Source: Bacteroidota bacterium (GTDB lineage Bacteria > Bacteroidota > Bacteroidia > AKYH767-A > OLB10). From it: 64,000 bases of DNA. The DNA is taken from positions 62,001 through 126,000 of the forward strand of contig JAHEYP010000005.1 of NCBI GenBank assembly GCA_023251535.1, read 5' to 3'. Below the pieces are notes generated by a model that searched no databases, had not been told where the DNA came from, and saw only the letters and a program-made list of their open reading frames with translations. Positions 26,351 through 35,259 of this stretch are shown here, piece after piece (positions within the stretch are counted from its first letter, which is position 1; every line of letters starts with the position of its first letter). The position numbers and the translations under genes were made by a program.

Positions 26351-29161
26351 ATGAAAAAGCACATTATCTTTACCTTAATTATTTGTTTAACAAGTATTTA
26401 CAATTTGTTAGCACAATCGGGAAGTATCGAAGGAATACTGACTGACAGCCAAACTGCAGAAACATTAATTGGCGCCAATGTTATTATCAAAGGTACTACG
26501 TCAGGTTCAGTAACCGATATTGACGGGAAGTACTTAATCTCCAATTTAAAACCTGGCTCTTACTCTTTAATCGTTTCTTATGTTGGTTATACGAACCAAA
26601 CATTTGATGCAATTTCAGTATCTGAAGGCAAAAAAACAACTTTAGACATTAAACTGCAATCAAACGTTAAGCAATTAAAGGAAGCTAATGTTAGTACTAC
26701 ACGCATTACTCATACCGAGAATGCTGTATTAGCAGAAATGCGAAAGGCTGAACAGGTTGTTGTTGGAGTATCAAGTCAACAAATTGGCAAAACACAAGAT
26801 AAAAACGCGACTGAAGTAATCCGACGTTTACCTGGTGTTACAGTGATCGAAGATCGCTTTATCATGATTCGTGGACTAAGCGAGCGTTATAATGCTGTTC
26901 TTTTGAATGATGCATTAGCTCCTAGTGTTGAATCTGATAAAAAAGCTTTCTCATTCGACTTAATCCCTAGTAATATGATAGATCGTATCTTGATTTACAA
27001 ATCAGGAGCACCTGAACTTCCCGGTGAATTTGCTGGAGGTGCGATTAAAATTTACACTAAGAATTTCCCAGATAAAGATTTTATTACTGCAGGATATACC
27101 ATCGGAGTACGATCGGGAACTACCTTCAACGATTTCTATCAATCGGCCGGAAAATCGAACGACTGGATGGGAATCGACAACGGCAGCAGAGACTTGCCTG
27201 ATTGGTTTCCTTCAAGTATTTCAGGATTAAATACTGATCAACAAGTGGCTTTGGCTAAAGATCTACCAAACACATGGATTGCGAAACAAAAATCGGCTCC
27301 AATCGATCAGAAATTCAATTTCGGATTTGCTAAATCATTTTCGATTGGCAAAATTAAAGCTGCGAATATTACGAATATCAATTACTCGACTTCTTACGAA
27401 AATCGCGAGGCTCAAAACTACAACTACAATCAGTATAATATTGAGCAACAAAAAAGCGATACTATCTACTCTTATAACGATAACACTTACTCAAAGAAAA
27501 TCAATTGGAGCATAATGCATAATTGGGCTTTTCAGTTGTCGTCAAAAACAAAAATCGAGTTTAGAAATTTATTTAATCAAACAGGGAATAATAGCACTGC
27601 TATTCGTACTGGCGAAAACTTTGAAGAAGGCAACTTGGTTCGAAATTATGCTTTCCGTTATAACGAGAGAAGTATTTACTCTGGACAACTTTCTGGATCG
27701 CATCACTTAAATCAAGAAAGAACTAAAATCAACTGGAATTTAGGTTATTCACTTACAAGAAGCAAAGAACCTGATTACAGAAGATTACGTACGTTCAACT
27801 CAATCTACGATACAGATACTTCATATGTAGTTCAAATCAACACCACAGCTTCACAACAAGATGCAGGAAGATTTTACTCTAAATTGAATGAAGATATTGG
27901 AATGGCATCAGCAGATTTAGAACAAGATATTTACTCAATTAACGAAGTAAGAAAGATAAAATTAAAAGCAGGATTTTATGCTGAATCAAAAACAAGATCT
28001 TTCAGTGCAAGATGGATGTCGTATAAAAGAGCAAGCTTCGATAATTTCGATTATTCATTACTATACCTACCTGTTGACCAAGTATTCTCTTCTGAAAATA
28101 TCAACGATAGCACAGGATTTAAAATCGACGAAGGAACAAATGCTACTGACAAATACACTGCTGATAATTTCTTAACAGCAGGATACGTAAGTATCAGCTG
28201 GCCAATATCGGATAAGTTAAACGCAAGCGGTGGTGTTCGTGTAGAAAACAACCAACAACATTTAAGTTCTAAAAACAATAACGGAAATAAAATCGAAGTA
28301 GATAATCCTACAACGAAAGTATTACCATCACTTAATGTTTCATATAACTTAACATCGAAATCACTCGTACGTTTGGCATATGCAAGAACGTTAAATCGTC
28401 CTGAATTCAGAGAGCTAGCTCCTTACGCTTATTACGATTTCATCTTCAATAATGTATTGAAAGGGAATACTGAATTAAAGACTCCAGATATCGATAATTT
28501 AGATGCACGTTGGGAGTTTTATCCTGGAATCGGAGAATTAATTTCAGCTGGTGTATTTTACAAATTTTTCACTAATCCAATAGAGCAATACTTCGAACCT
28601 GGTGCAGGATCAGGTGGAACAAGAAATTTCATTTACAATAATGCGCAGAAAGCTACCAGCTACGGAGTAGAACTTGATATCAAGAAATCTCTTGAGCCAA
28701 TCTTTAAAACAGGATTCCTAAGCAAGCTTGCTATTGGAGCGAACACCTCTTTAATAAAAAGCAATGTTGATTTAGGTGATCAAGCAGTTGGACAAAAAAG
28801 CAATCGTCCGATGATGGGACAATCGCCTTACACAATCAATGCAGGCCTGTACTACGCTAACGAAGAAAACGGATTGCAATGCAATTTACTATACAATATT
28901 GTAGGGAAAAGAGTTTATGCAGTTGGAACAGTAGGAACACCTGATGTTTATGAACTTTCAAGAAATTCAATCGACTTCTCTATCTCTAAAAAATTAGGAA
29001 AATTTGTAGAAGTAAAAGCCGGAGCACAAGACATTTTAAACGAAGCATTCCGTTTAAAACAAGACTCAAATGAAGATGGAACTATCAATGGTGCTGATGA
29101 AACAATAATGAGTTACAAACGAGGAAGTTTGTTCTCACTTGGTTTCTCTGTCAAATATTAA
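26351..29161 (+). CDS. TonB-dependent receptor, probably phosphate-regulated
   Basis: Outer-membrane active transporter of 936 residues. Order: signal peptide (to NLLAQ), an N-terminal carboxypeptidase-D-like beta-sandwich (about 23-105, GSIEGILTDSQTAETLIGANVIIKG and SYVGYT), a plug (about 120-240, NATEVIRRLPGVTVIEDRFIMIRGL and GEFAGGAIKIYTK), then a long beta-barrel ending in SLGFSVKY with a terminal aromatic. No SusD partner is adjacent, so this is not a standard SusCD pair. It is divergent from the PhoB/PhoR-like genes, has a phosphate-type repeat array and is followed by a beta-helix-like lipoprotein with the same array. Import of a phosphate-containing compound is inferred; the ligand is unknown. 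Confidence 0.88.
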   Translation: MKKHIIFTLIICLTSIYNLLAQSGSIEGILTDSQTAETLIGANVIIKGTTSGSVTDIDGKYLISNLKPGSYSLIVSYVGYTNQTFDAISVSEGKKTTLDIKLQSNVKQLKEANVSTTRITHTENAVLAEMRKAEQVVVGVSSQQIGKTQDKNATEVIRRLPGVTVIEDRFIMIRGLSERYNAVLLNDALAPSVESDKKAFSFDLIPSNMIDRILIYKSGAPELPGEFAGGAIKIYTKNFPDKDFITAGYTIGVRSGTTFNDFYQSAGKSNDWMGIDNGSRDLPDWFPSSISGLNTDQQVALAKDLPNTWIAKQKSAPIDQKFNFGFAKSFSIGKIKAANITNINYSTSYENREAQNYNYNQYNIEQQKSDTIYSYNDNTYSKKINWSIMHNWAFQLSSKTKIEFRNLFNQTGNNSTAIRTGENFEEGNLVRNYAFRYNERSIYSGQLSGSHHLNQERTKINWNLGYSLTRSKEPDYRRLRTFNSIYDTDTSYVVQINTTASQQDAGRFYSKLNEDIGMASADLEQDIYSINEVRKIKLKAGFYAESKTRSFSARWMSYKRASFDNFDYSLLYLPVDQVFSSENINDSTGFKIDEGTNATDKYTADNFLTAGYVSISWPISDKLNASGGVRVENNQQHLSSKNNNGNKIEVDNPTTKVLPSLNVSYNLTSKSLVRLAYARTLNRPEFRELAPYAYYDFIFNNVLKGNTELKTPDIDNLDARWEFYPGIGELISAGVFYKFFTNPIEQYFEPGAGSGGTRNFIYNNAQKATSYGVELDIKKSLEPIFKTGFLSKLAIGANTSLIKSNVDLGDQAVGQKSNRPMMGQSPYTINAGLYYANEENGLQCNLLYNIVGKRVYAVGTVGTPDVYELSRNSIDFSISKKLGKFVEVKAGAQDILNEAFRLKQDSNEDGTINGADETIMSYKRGSLFSLGFSVKY

Positions 29162-29180
29162 TGAGACAATAAATTAATGT

Positions 29181-29210
29181 AAAGGCGAATGAAATTCATT
29201 CGCCTTTTTT
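29181..29210 (+). terminator. Terminator after the TonB receptor
   Basis: AAAGGCGAATGAA and TTCATTCGCCTTT form a near-perfect 13-base stem with a T-tract, 20 bases after the receptor stop. The next gene therefore needs its own promoter. Confidence 0.9.
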
Positions 29211-29214
29211 CATT

Positions 29215-29271
29215 CTTAACAATTCGTTTAAGAATCATTAACAATCCTATGATATTGTAATATTAATCTTG
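29215..29271 (+). promoter_or_regulatory. Putative Pho box and -7 element of the lipoprotein promoter
   Basis: CTTAACA (29215), GTTTAAG (29226) and ATTAACA (29237) at an exact 11-base period; TAATCTTG (29264-29271) lies in the -7 position. The array again begins 53 bases before the CTTG. The first repeat starts 5 bases after the terminator of the receptor gene. Confidence 0.65.
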
Positions 29272-29300
29272 CACTATCAGAAACAACAAAAAACTAATTC

Positions 29301-30659
29301 ATGAAATCATTTAATTTCAGAAAAACAATTACTGCATTATCTATCGCAGTTATTGCAACTTCCACAGTATTCACAGGATGTAAAAAAGACAGTGAAGACA
29401 CTACTACTCCTACTCAAACTGGACAAGAGATCACAGTTCAAGACAGTATCACTGCAAACACTACTTGGACAGCAAACAACAAATACATTTTAAATGGATT
29501 TGTTTACGTAACTAACGGAGCAACGTTAACAATTGAAGCCGGAACAATCATCAAAGGAGATAAAACCTCTAAAGGAACTTTAATTATCAAACGTGGTGCT
29601 AAAATTATGGCAACAGGAACTGCGTCGAACCCAATTGTATTTACATCTGCACAAGCTAAAGGTTCACGTGCTCCTGGTGATTGGGGTGGTGTTATCGTTT
29701 GCGGTAAAGCACCAGTTAATTTAGCAGGTGGAGAAGGACTAATTGAAGGTGGTCCGGATGCATATTATGGCGGAACAGACGCTGCTGACAACTCAGGAAA
29801 AATTCAATATGTACGTATCGAATTCGCTGGTGTGGCTCTTCAACCAAATCAAGAAATCAACGGCTTAACACTTGGTGGTGTTGGTAACGGAACAACAATT
29901 GATCACGTTCAAGTTTCTTATGGTGGAGATGATGCATTTGAAATGTTCGGAGGAACAGTTAACATGAATCACTTAGTTACTTTTAAAACAACAGATGATG
30001 ATTTAGATACTGACAACGGATTTAGCGGTAAAGTTCAATTCGCAGCAATCTTACGTGATCCAAACATCGCTGACGTTTCAGGATCAAATGCATTCGAATC
30101 AGATAACGATGCTTCTGGAACAACTGCAACGCCTTATACAAATCCGGTATTTTGCAATATCAGCGTATTCGGACCAAAATCAGATACTGCTAATGCTGTA
30201 AACGGAAACTTTAAACGTGGTGCTCATATCCGCAGAAGCTCAAAAGCTTGCATTTATAATTCACTTATCAGCGGTTTCCCTATCGGATTACTAGTTGACG
30301 GTGCAAATGCGGAATCAAATGCAAGTAATGATGCATTACAAATCAGAAATACTATCATCTCAGGTTGCAACACTCCATTAGCTGTTGCCTCAGGAAGCAC
30401 TTTCGATATCACAACTTGGTTCAACAATGCAGCTTATGGCAATTCAATCCAGTATTCAAACTCGAACTTGGCGAACGATCCTTATAACTTAACAAGCCCT
30501 GATTTCTTACCAAAAACGGGTTCTCCACTACTTTCTGGAGCTAATTTTAGCGCTTCGAACCTATCTGGATTAACAATTACAACATATAGAGGTGCTTTCA
30601 GCACTACTAACTGGACTTCAGGATGGGCAAATTTTGACCCACAAAACACTGACTATTAA
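29301..30659 (+). CDS. Surface lipoprotein, probably beta-helical, paired with the TonB receptor
   Basis: A 452-residue lipoprotein with lipobox FTGC, and KKDSED after the Cys, which resembles the Bacteroidota surface-export signal. Residues about 45-440 consist of short beta-rich repeats (NGFVYVTNGATLTIEAGTII, GTLIIKRGAKIMATGTASNPIVFTS, NGLTLGGVGNGTTIDHVQVSYGGDDAFEMFGG), the pattern of a right-handed parallel beta-helix. No catalytic motif of polysaccharide lyases is evident. It has its own phosphate-type repeat array and sits between two terminators, so it is a single-gene unit within the phosphate locus. I infer a surface binding or enzymatic partner of the receptor; function is not established. 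Confidence 0.83.
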   Translation: MKSFNFRKTITALSIAVIATSTVFTGCKKDSEDTTTPTQTGQEITVQDSITANTTWTANNKYILNGFVYVTNGATLTIEAGTIIKGDKTSKGTLIIKRGAKIMATGTASNPIVFTSAQAKGSRAPGDWGGVIVCGKAPVNLAGGEGLIEGGPDAYYGGTDAADNSGKIQYVRIEFAGVALQPNQEINGLTLGGVGNGTTIDHVQVSYGGDDAFEMFGGTVNMNHLVTFKTTDDDLDTDNGFSGKVQFAAILRDPNIADVSGSNAFESDNDASGTTATPYTNPVFCNISVFGPKSDTANAVNGNFKRGAHIRRSSKACIYNSLISGFPIGLLVDGANAESNASNDALQIRNTIISGCNTPLAVASGSTFDITTWFNNAAYGNSIQYSNSNLANDPYNLTSPDFLPKTGSPLLSGANFSASNLSGLTITTYRGAFSTTNWTSGWANFDPQNTDY

Positions 30660-30684
30660 TTATTTCTGCTTTTATTCCAAAATC

Positions 30685-30713
30685 GGCCTCCCAACTAGGG
30701 AGGCCTTTTTTTT
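30685..30713 (+). terminator. Terminator after the beta-helix lipoprotein
   Basis: GGCCTCCC, loop AACTA, GGGAGGCC and eight T: a strong intrinsic terminator, 25 bases after the stop codon. Confidence 0.95.
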
Positions 30714-30716
30714 GCA

Positions 30717-30773
30717 CTTAACATTAACTTAACATTGGCATAAAATACCCTTAACAATTTCTTAATCGCTTTG
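30717..30773 (+). promoter_or_regulatory. Five-repeat putative Pho box at the porin-pstS promoter
   Basis: CTTAACA (30717), CTTAACA (30728), CATAAAA (30739), CTTAACA (30750) and CTTAATC (30761), each exactly 11 bases after the last. TCGCTTTG (30766-30773) lies in the -7 position and is followed by GCAGTGG, close to GCATTGG at the receptor promoter. The array begins 53 bases before TTTG, as in the other arrays. It is the clearest array in the window and drives the porin-pstS transcript. Confidence 0.75.
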
Positions 30774-30794
30774 CAGTGGAAAAAAGCGACAATA

Positions 30795-32255
30795 ATGCAC
30801 AAATCAATCCTAACCTCAGCCAAAGTAATCCTTGTATTCGTGGCTGCCATGTTCACGCTGAATGCGCAAGCTCAGCAGACAGACTCTACTCAAACAGACA
30901 CTACTGTTGTAGAAGAGTCATCAGAAGCAACTAGTTCATTTTCAACATTCGAACTAGAACCTGAAGACACTACCCAACAAACAATTGGAAAGATGTACAA
31001 CGACATCGAATTCCTGAAGAGATTCCAGATTTCAGGATATTTCCAAGGACAGTTTCAATGGGCTGACTCATCAGGAATAGCTTCAGCGTCAGGTGGTAAT
31101 TTTAGCCCAGGGATTGACAAACGTTTCAGTGTTAGACGTGGTCGTTTAAAAGTTACTTACGATAAATATTTCAGCAAAGTCGTTTTCCAAACCGACATGA
31201 CCGAAAGAGGTCTTCGTGTAGTTGAAGCTTATGCAAGTATTACTGAAGAAAAATTCTATTGGGCAACATTAACGGCAGGTATTTTCAACCGACCGTTTGG
31301 ATATGAAATCGAATACACTTCGAATATGAGAGAGGCCCCTGAAAGAGGTCGCATGTCGGGAAATTTATTCCCAAATGAACGAGATTTAGGAGCAAAAGTC
31401 ACCATTCAAGGTCCGAAATTCGGAATCTGGAATTGGCTAAAATTAGATGTTGCAATGGTAACGGGAGTTGGTTCAGAAGATGCAAACGTTGGTATTTCTG
31501 ACTATGACAAAAGAAAAGATTTAATCACTCACTTAACGGTAAACCGTGCTAACAGAAACGAAGATATTAAATACGGATTTGGAGTATCATATTATGATGG
31601 TGGTGTGATTTTCAATATCGACTCAACAAAAAAAGTGGCATCATATGTGCTTAACGAAGATAGCGCAGGTATAAAAACATTCCATGTAGACTCTGTAGCT
31701 CCTGATAGTTATGCACCAAGAAAATATTACGGCATCGATGCTCAATTCCAAAAAGACTTTAAATGGGGGATTTTCACTTTGAAAGCTGAATATATTCAAG
31801 GTACTCATTCAAGCCAAGGTTCTACAACAAAAGCATACCAATCTAAACCAACTGCATCAAATCCTGTGTACATCAGAAAATTCAATGGAGCGTACTTTGA
31901 ATTAGCACAAAACTTTAACCGACCAACTTCAGAAAACAAATTCTTGAATACTATTTACTCCATTATCCCAGGACAAATAGTTGTTAAATACGACTGGTAT
32001 GACCCAAATACAGAAGTTAAAGGAGATGAAATCGGAAAGAATGTAACATCAGGAGCCACAGGAAGAAAAACTACTAATGCTACCGATTTAAGATATGACA
32101 CCTTCGGATTTGGAGTAGCATACTTCTTAAGTAATAATGCAAAAGTGCTTGCTTATTATGACATGGTTACGAATGAAACATCTAAAAACTTAAGCGGATA
32201 CACGCAAGATTTAAAAGACAATGTATTCACATTACGTCTTCAATATAAATTCTAA
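30795..32255 (+). CDS. Phosphate-selective porin, OprO/OprP family
   Basis: Outer-membrane beta-barrel of 486 residues that lets phosphate or polyphosphate cross passively. I start at ATG 30795 (signal peptide ending NAQAQQ); the ORF-track TTG start at 30771 overlaps the promoter. An acidic Ser/Thr-rich stretch (residues 20-60) precedes the barrel. The family block is visible: FSVRRGRLKVTYDKYFSKVVFQTDMTERGLRVVEAYAS and ERGRMSGNLFPNERDLGAKV. The barrel ends FTLRLQYKF with a terminal Phe. pstS follows after 19 bases, consistent with one transcript. Assignment rests on family resemblance plus the pst context. Confidence 0.87.
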   Translation: MHKSILTSAKVILVFVAAMFTLNAQAQQTDSTQTDTTVVEESSEATSSFSTFELEPEDTTQQTIGKMYNDIEFLKRFQISGYFQGQFQWADSSGIASASGGNFSPGIDKRFSVRRGRLKVTYDKYFSKVVFQTDMTERGLRVVEAYASITEEKFYWATLTAGIFNRPFGYEIEYTSNMREAPERGRMSGNLFPNERDLGAKVTIQGPKFGIWNWLKLDVAMVTGVGSEDANVGISDYDKRKDLITHLTVNRANRNEDIKYGFGVSYYDGGVIFNIDSTKKVASYVLNEDSAGIKTFHVDSVAPDSYAPRKYYGIDAQFQKDFKWGIFTLKAEYIQGTHSSQGSTTKAYQSKPTASNPVYIRKFNGAYFELAQNFNRPTSENKFLNTIYSIIPGQIVVKYDWYDPNTEVKGDEIGKNVTSGATGRKTTNATDLRYDTFGFGVAYFLSNNAKVLAYYDMVTNETSKNLSGYTQDLKDNVFTLRLQYKF

Positions 32256-32274
32256 AAAATCAAATAATACAGAC

Positions 32275-33105
32275 ATGAAAAATATGTTAAATAAAATTCT
32301 TGTTGCCTTGTTAGTTTTATCAAGCAACCTTTCATTCGCTCAAAAAATTGTTATTAAAGGAAGTGACACTGTACTACCTTTAAGTCAAAAAGAAGCAGAA
32401 CAATACATGAAAACCAACAAAAGCGTAAACATTAGCGTTGTTGGTGGTGGATCAGGTGTTGGTATTGCTGCACTTATCGATGGAAATACAAACATCGCAA
32501 TGTCATCACGTCCAATCAAAATGGATGAGAAAATTAAATTACAAGATGCAGGAAGAACTTATAAAGAAGTAAAAGTTGCTTTTGACGCATTAAGTATTAT
32601 CGTTAACCCTTCAAACAAAGTATCTCAATTAACGAGAGAGCAAATTGAAGGAATCTTTACTGGTAAAATTAAAAACTGGAAAGAAGTTGGTGGCGACGAT
32701 TTAAAAATTGTAGCTTATGCAAGAGAGACTTCTTCAGGAACTTATGAGTTCTTCAAAGAACACCTATTAAATAGAAAGAATTATGCTGCATCTTGCCTTA
32801 ATATGCCTGCATCAGGAGCGGTAATCCAATCTGTAAGTCAAACTAAAGGTGCTATCGGATATGTAGGACTAGCTTATGTTGACAAATCAATTAAGACATT
32901 AGGAGTTTCAATTGACAAAGGGAAAACATTTGTAAAACCTTCGAAAGAAACAGCAAAAAACAAAACTTACCCTGTAGTTCGTCCTTTGTTCTTCTACTAC
33001 CCAGTTAAAACTGAAGCATTAGTTAAGCCATTTATTGATTACGTAACTTCTGCGGTAGGACAAAAAATCGTTGACCAAATCGGCTACGTTACATTAGATA
33101 AATAG
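32275..33105 (+). CDS. pstS: Phosphate-binding protein PstS
   Basis: Periplasmic substrate-binding protein of the Pst phosphate importer, 276 residues with a signal peptide ending SFAQ. The phosphate-site segments are visible: IKGSDTVLPLSQ, VGGGSGVGIAAL, AMSSRPIK and ARETSSGTYEFFKEHLL. The block LTREQIEGIFTGKIKNWKEVGG is the family hallmark and is echoed inside PstC. I start at 32275, not the ORF-track start inside the porin gene. Its gene follows the porin with 19 bases between, and is separated from pstC by a weak hairpin. Confidence 0.95.
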   Translation: MKNMLNKILVALLVLSSNLSFAQKIVIKGSDTVLPLSQKEAEQYMKTNKSVNISVVGGGSGVGIAALIDGNTNIAMSSRPIKMDEKIKLQDAGRTYKEVKVAFDALSIIVNPSNKVSQLTREQIEGIFTGKIKNWKEVGGDDLKIVAYARETSSGTYEFFKEHLLNRKNYAASCLNMPASGAVIQSVSQTKGAIGYVGLAYVDKSIKTLGVSIDKGKTFVKPSKETAKNKTYPVVRPLFFYYPVKTEALVKPFIDYVTSAVGQKIVDQIGYVTLDK

Positions 33106-33121
33106 CCTAAAGAAGGCCATT

Positions 33122-33144
33122 ATACAATTTGATTTGTATTTTTG
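33122..33144 (+). promoter_or_regulatory. Weak hairpin and -7 element between pstS and pstC
   Basis: ATACAA and TTGTAT form a 6-base stem followed by five T, a possible partial terminator that would keep porin-pstS mRNA above permease mRNA. TATTTTTG (33137-33144) in the same stretch matches TAnnTTTG, so an internal promoter is the alternative reading. Confidence 0.35.
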
Positions 33145-33176
33145 ACCTTATAATAAACATTACTATTTGATTTATT

Positions 33177-34373
33177 GTGATTAAGAAATTCATCAACAAA
33201 CTTATTGAAGGCATTTTAATGCTAAGCAGTACCGTTACTACATTAACGGTACTGCTCATTATTGTCTTTCTTTTCAGCGAAGGAATTTCAGTTTTTAAAG
33301 AATCTCCACTTGAAGGTGATAATATCATAGTACTAAATCACCAAAACAAAGTAAGTCATATCTCATCCACTGATATCAAAGATATCTTTGATCAGGAAAT
33401 TACTAATTGGAAGTCTATTGGAGGCACCGACGACTCCATTATTCTATTCACTTTCAATGATATTGGCAATTACTTTTCAGAAGAAGAACTTGGACCGGAG
33501 TTTGAATACTTGCCTGCTAAAATGGATTCATTAATTGAGGCAGAACATGGAATGATAGCTGTATTTTCAAATAAGTACTTATCTAAAAACCATCATTCCA
33601 AAGTTATTCAGGCCGACAACGTAAATCCTTATACTTTTATCACAGGTAAGGAGTGGTTTCCTACGGCTAACCCTGCCGTTCAACTAGGTGTTCTCCCGTT
33701 AATCTTGGGAACACTTTATGTTTCTTTCGTTGCAATATTATTTGCATTACCTGTAGGATTAGCAACAGCTATTTACATGGCTGAAGTTGCTGATGAGAAA
33801 ACAAGAAGAATATTTAAGCCGGTAATTGAATTATTAGCGGGTATCCCTTCCGTAGTTTATGGATTCTTCGGATTAATAGTTATTGTTCCTTTGATTCAAA
33901 GCACTTTCAATTTACCTGTAGGTGAAACAGGACTAGCGGGAAGTATTATCCTTGGGATAATGGCTCTTCCTACTATCATCACTGTTTCGGAAGATGCTTT
34001 GCGCAACACGCCACGATCAATGAAGGAAGCTAGTCTTGCGCTAGGAGCAACAAAATGGCAAACAATAGTTCGCATAGTAATTCCTTATTCATACTCTGGA
34101 ATTTCTGCAGCTGCAATACTTGGTATCGGTAGAGCGATTGGAGAAACAATGGCCGTACTTATGGTTACCGGTAATGCCGCTGTTATACCGCATACATTAC
34201 TTGAACCAGTGAGAACTATTCCTGCAACTATTGCAGCAGAATTAGGAGAAGCACCGGCTAATGGAATTCATTACAAAGCTTTATTTGCTTTAGGATGTAT
34301 TCTATTCTTAATAACATTAACCATTAATCTTTGGGTTGAATTTAGCTCGAAGAAACGTCGTTTCGGTAAATAA
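33177..34373 (+). CDS. pstC: Phosphate ABC transporter permease PstC with an extra periplasmic segment
   Basis: Inner-membrane permease subunit of Pst, 398 residues against the usual 300-320. GTG start. The first transmembrane helix (about 10-32) is followed by a long periplasmic loop (about 35-165) and then the permease domain with the EAA loop [21 protein letters not shown]. The loop contains ISSTDIKDIFDQEITNWKSIGG (from about residue 60), which lines up with the PstS block LTREQIEGIFTGKIKNWKEVGG of the preceding gene. So the loop resembles a fragment of a phosphate-binding protein. The stop is 3 bases before pstA. Confidence 0.93.
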   Translation: MIKKFINKLIEGILMLSSTVTTLTVLLIIVFLFSEGISVFKESPLEGDNIIVLNHQNKVSHISSTDIKDIFDQEITNWKSIGGTDDSIILFTFNDIGNYFSEEELGPEFEYLPAKMDSLIEAEHGMIAVFSNKYLSKNHHSKVIQADNVNPYTFITGKEWFPTANPAVQLGVLPLILGTLYVSFVAILFALPVGLATAIYMAEVADEKTRRIFKPVIELLAGIPSVVYGFFGLIVIVPLIQSTFNLPVGETGLAGSIILGIMALPTIITVSEDALRNTPRSMKEASLALGATKWQTIVRIVIPYSYSGISAAAILGIGRAIGETMAVLMVTGNAAVIPHTLLEPVRTIPATIAAELGEAPANGIHYKALFALGCILFLITLTINLWVEFSSKKRRFGK

Positions 34374-34376
34374 CAA

Positions 34377-35249
34377 ATGGAAAAACCTGATATCTCACGT
34401 AAGCGGCTAGCCGAAGCAATAGCATTCTGGATTTTCAGATTGCTATCATTAGGTGTAATGGGAATTTTATTTTCCATCCTCGGATTTATTCTTTACAAAG
34501 GAATTCATGTAGTAAACTGGGATTTCATCACCAAAATGCCGGAAGATGGTATGACAAAAGGTGGAATTTATCCTGCTATCATTGGAACACTTTGCCTGAT
34601 TGCCGGCAGCATGATATTTGCATTCCCTATCGGGGTGATGTCGGGGATTTATATTAACGAGTACACCAAAGATAGTTGGTACCGTCGCTTCGTTCAATTA
34701 ATGACGGCCAATCTCGCGGGTATCCCTTCCATCGTATTTGGTTTATTCGGAATGTCGCTGTTTGTAAACAAACTCGGTTTCGGAGATTCAATTATTGCAG
34801 GATCTTTAACATTAGGATTACTTGCATTGCCTGTTATTATTCGCACTACAGAAGAAGCACTCAAATCAGTTGATGATTCATACCGTCATGCCAGCTTAGC
34901 CCTTGGCGCTACTAAATTGCAAACTATTAGCCGGGTAACTTTACCTGTTGCATTACCGAATATTATCACAGGATTTATTCTAAGTATTGGAAGGGTGTCA
35001 GGTGAAACTGCACCAATCTTATTCACCGTTGCAGCATATTTCCTTCCAAAACTTCCAACAAGTATTCACGATCAAGTAATGGCCTTGCCCTACCACTTAT
35101 ATGTTATTTCTACGAGTGGAACCAACATTAATGAGTCTAGAGGAATGGCTTATGGAACCGCGGTAGTTTTAATATTGATTGTTCTTATTCTGAACCTCAT
35201 CGCCAATGCGGTTCGTAGATATCTTGGCAAAAAGTACAAAACAAATTAA
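34377..35249 (+). CDS. pstA: Phosphate ABC transporter permease PstA
   Basis: Second inner-membrane permease subunit of Pst, 290 residues with six predicted helices. The cytoplasmic coupling loop [27 protein letters not shown] is the EAA motif contacting PstB. Normal length and no extra periplasmic segment, in contrast to PstC. It lies 3 bases after pstC and 10 bases before pstB, so translational coupling is likely. Confidence 0.95.
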   Translation: MEKPDISRKRLAEAIAFWIFRLLSLGVMGILFSILGFILYKGIHVVNWDFITKMPEDGMTKGGIYPAIIGTLCLIAGSMIFAFPIGVMSGIYINEYTKDSWYRRFVQLMTANLAGIPSIVFGLFGMSLFVNKLGFGDSIIAGSLTLGLLALPVIIRTTEEALKSVDDSYRHASLALGATKLQTISRVTLPVALPNIITGFILSIGRVSGETAPILFTVAAYFLPKLPTSIHDQVMALPYHLYVISTSGTNINESRGMAYGTAVVLILIVLILNLIANAVRRYLGKKYKTN

Positions 35250-35259
35250 GCATCATAAC

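Noticed and set aside
30771-30794. TTG start of the porin
   Set aside because: It overlaps the putative -7 element, and a normal signal peptide begins at ATG 30795.
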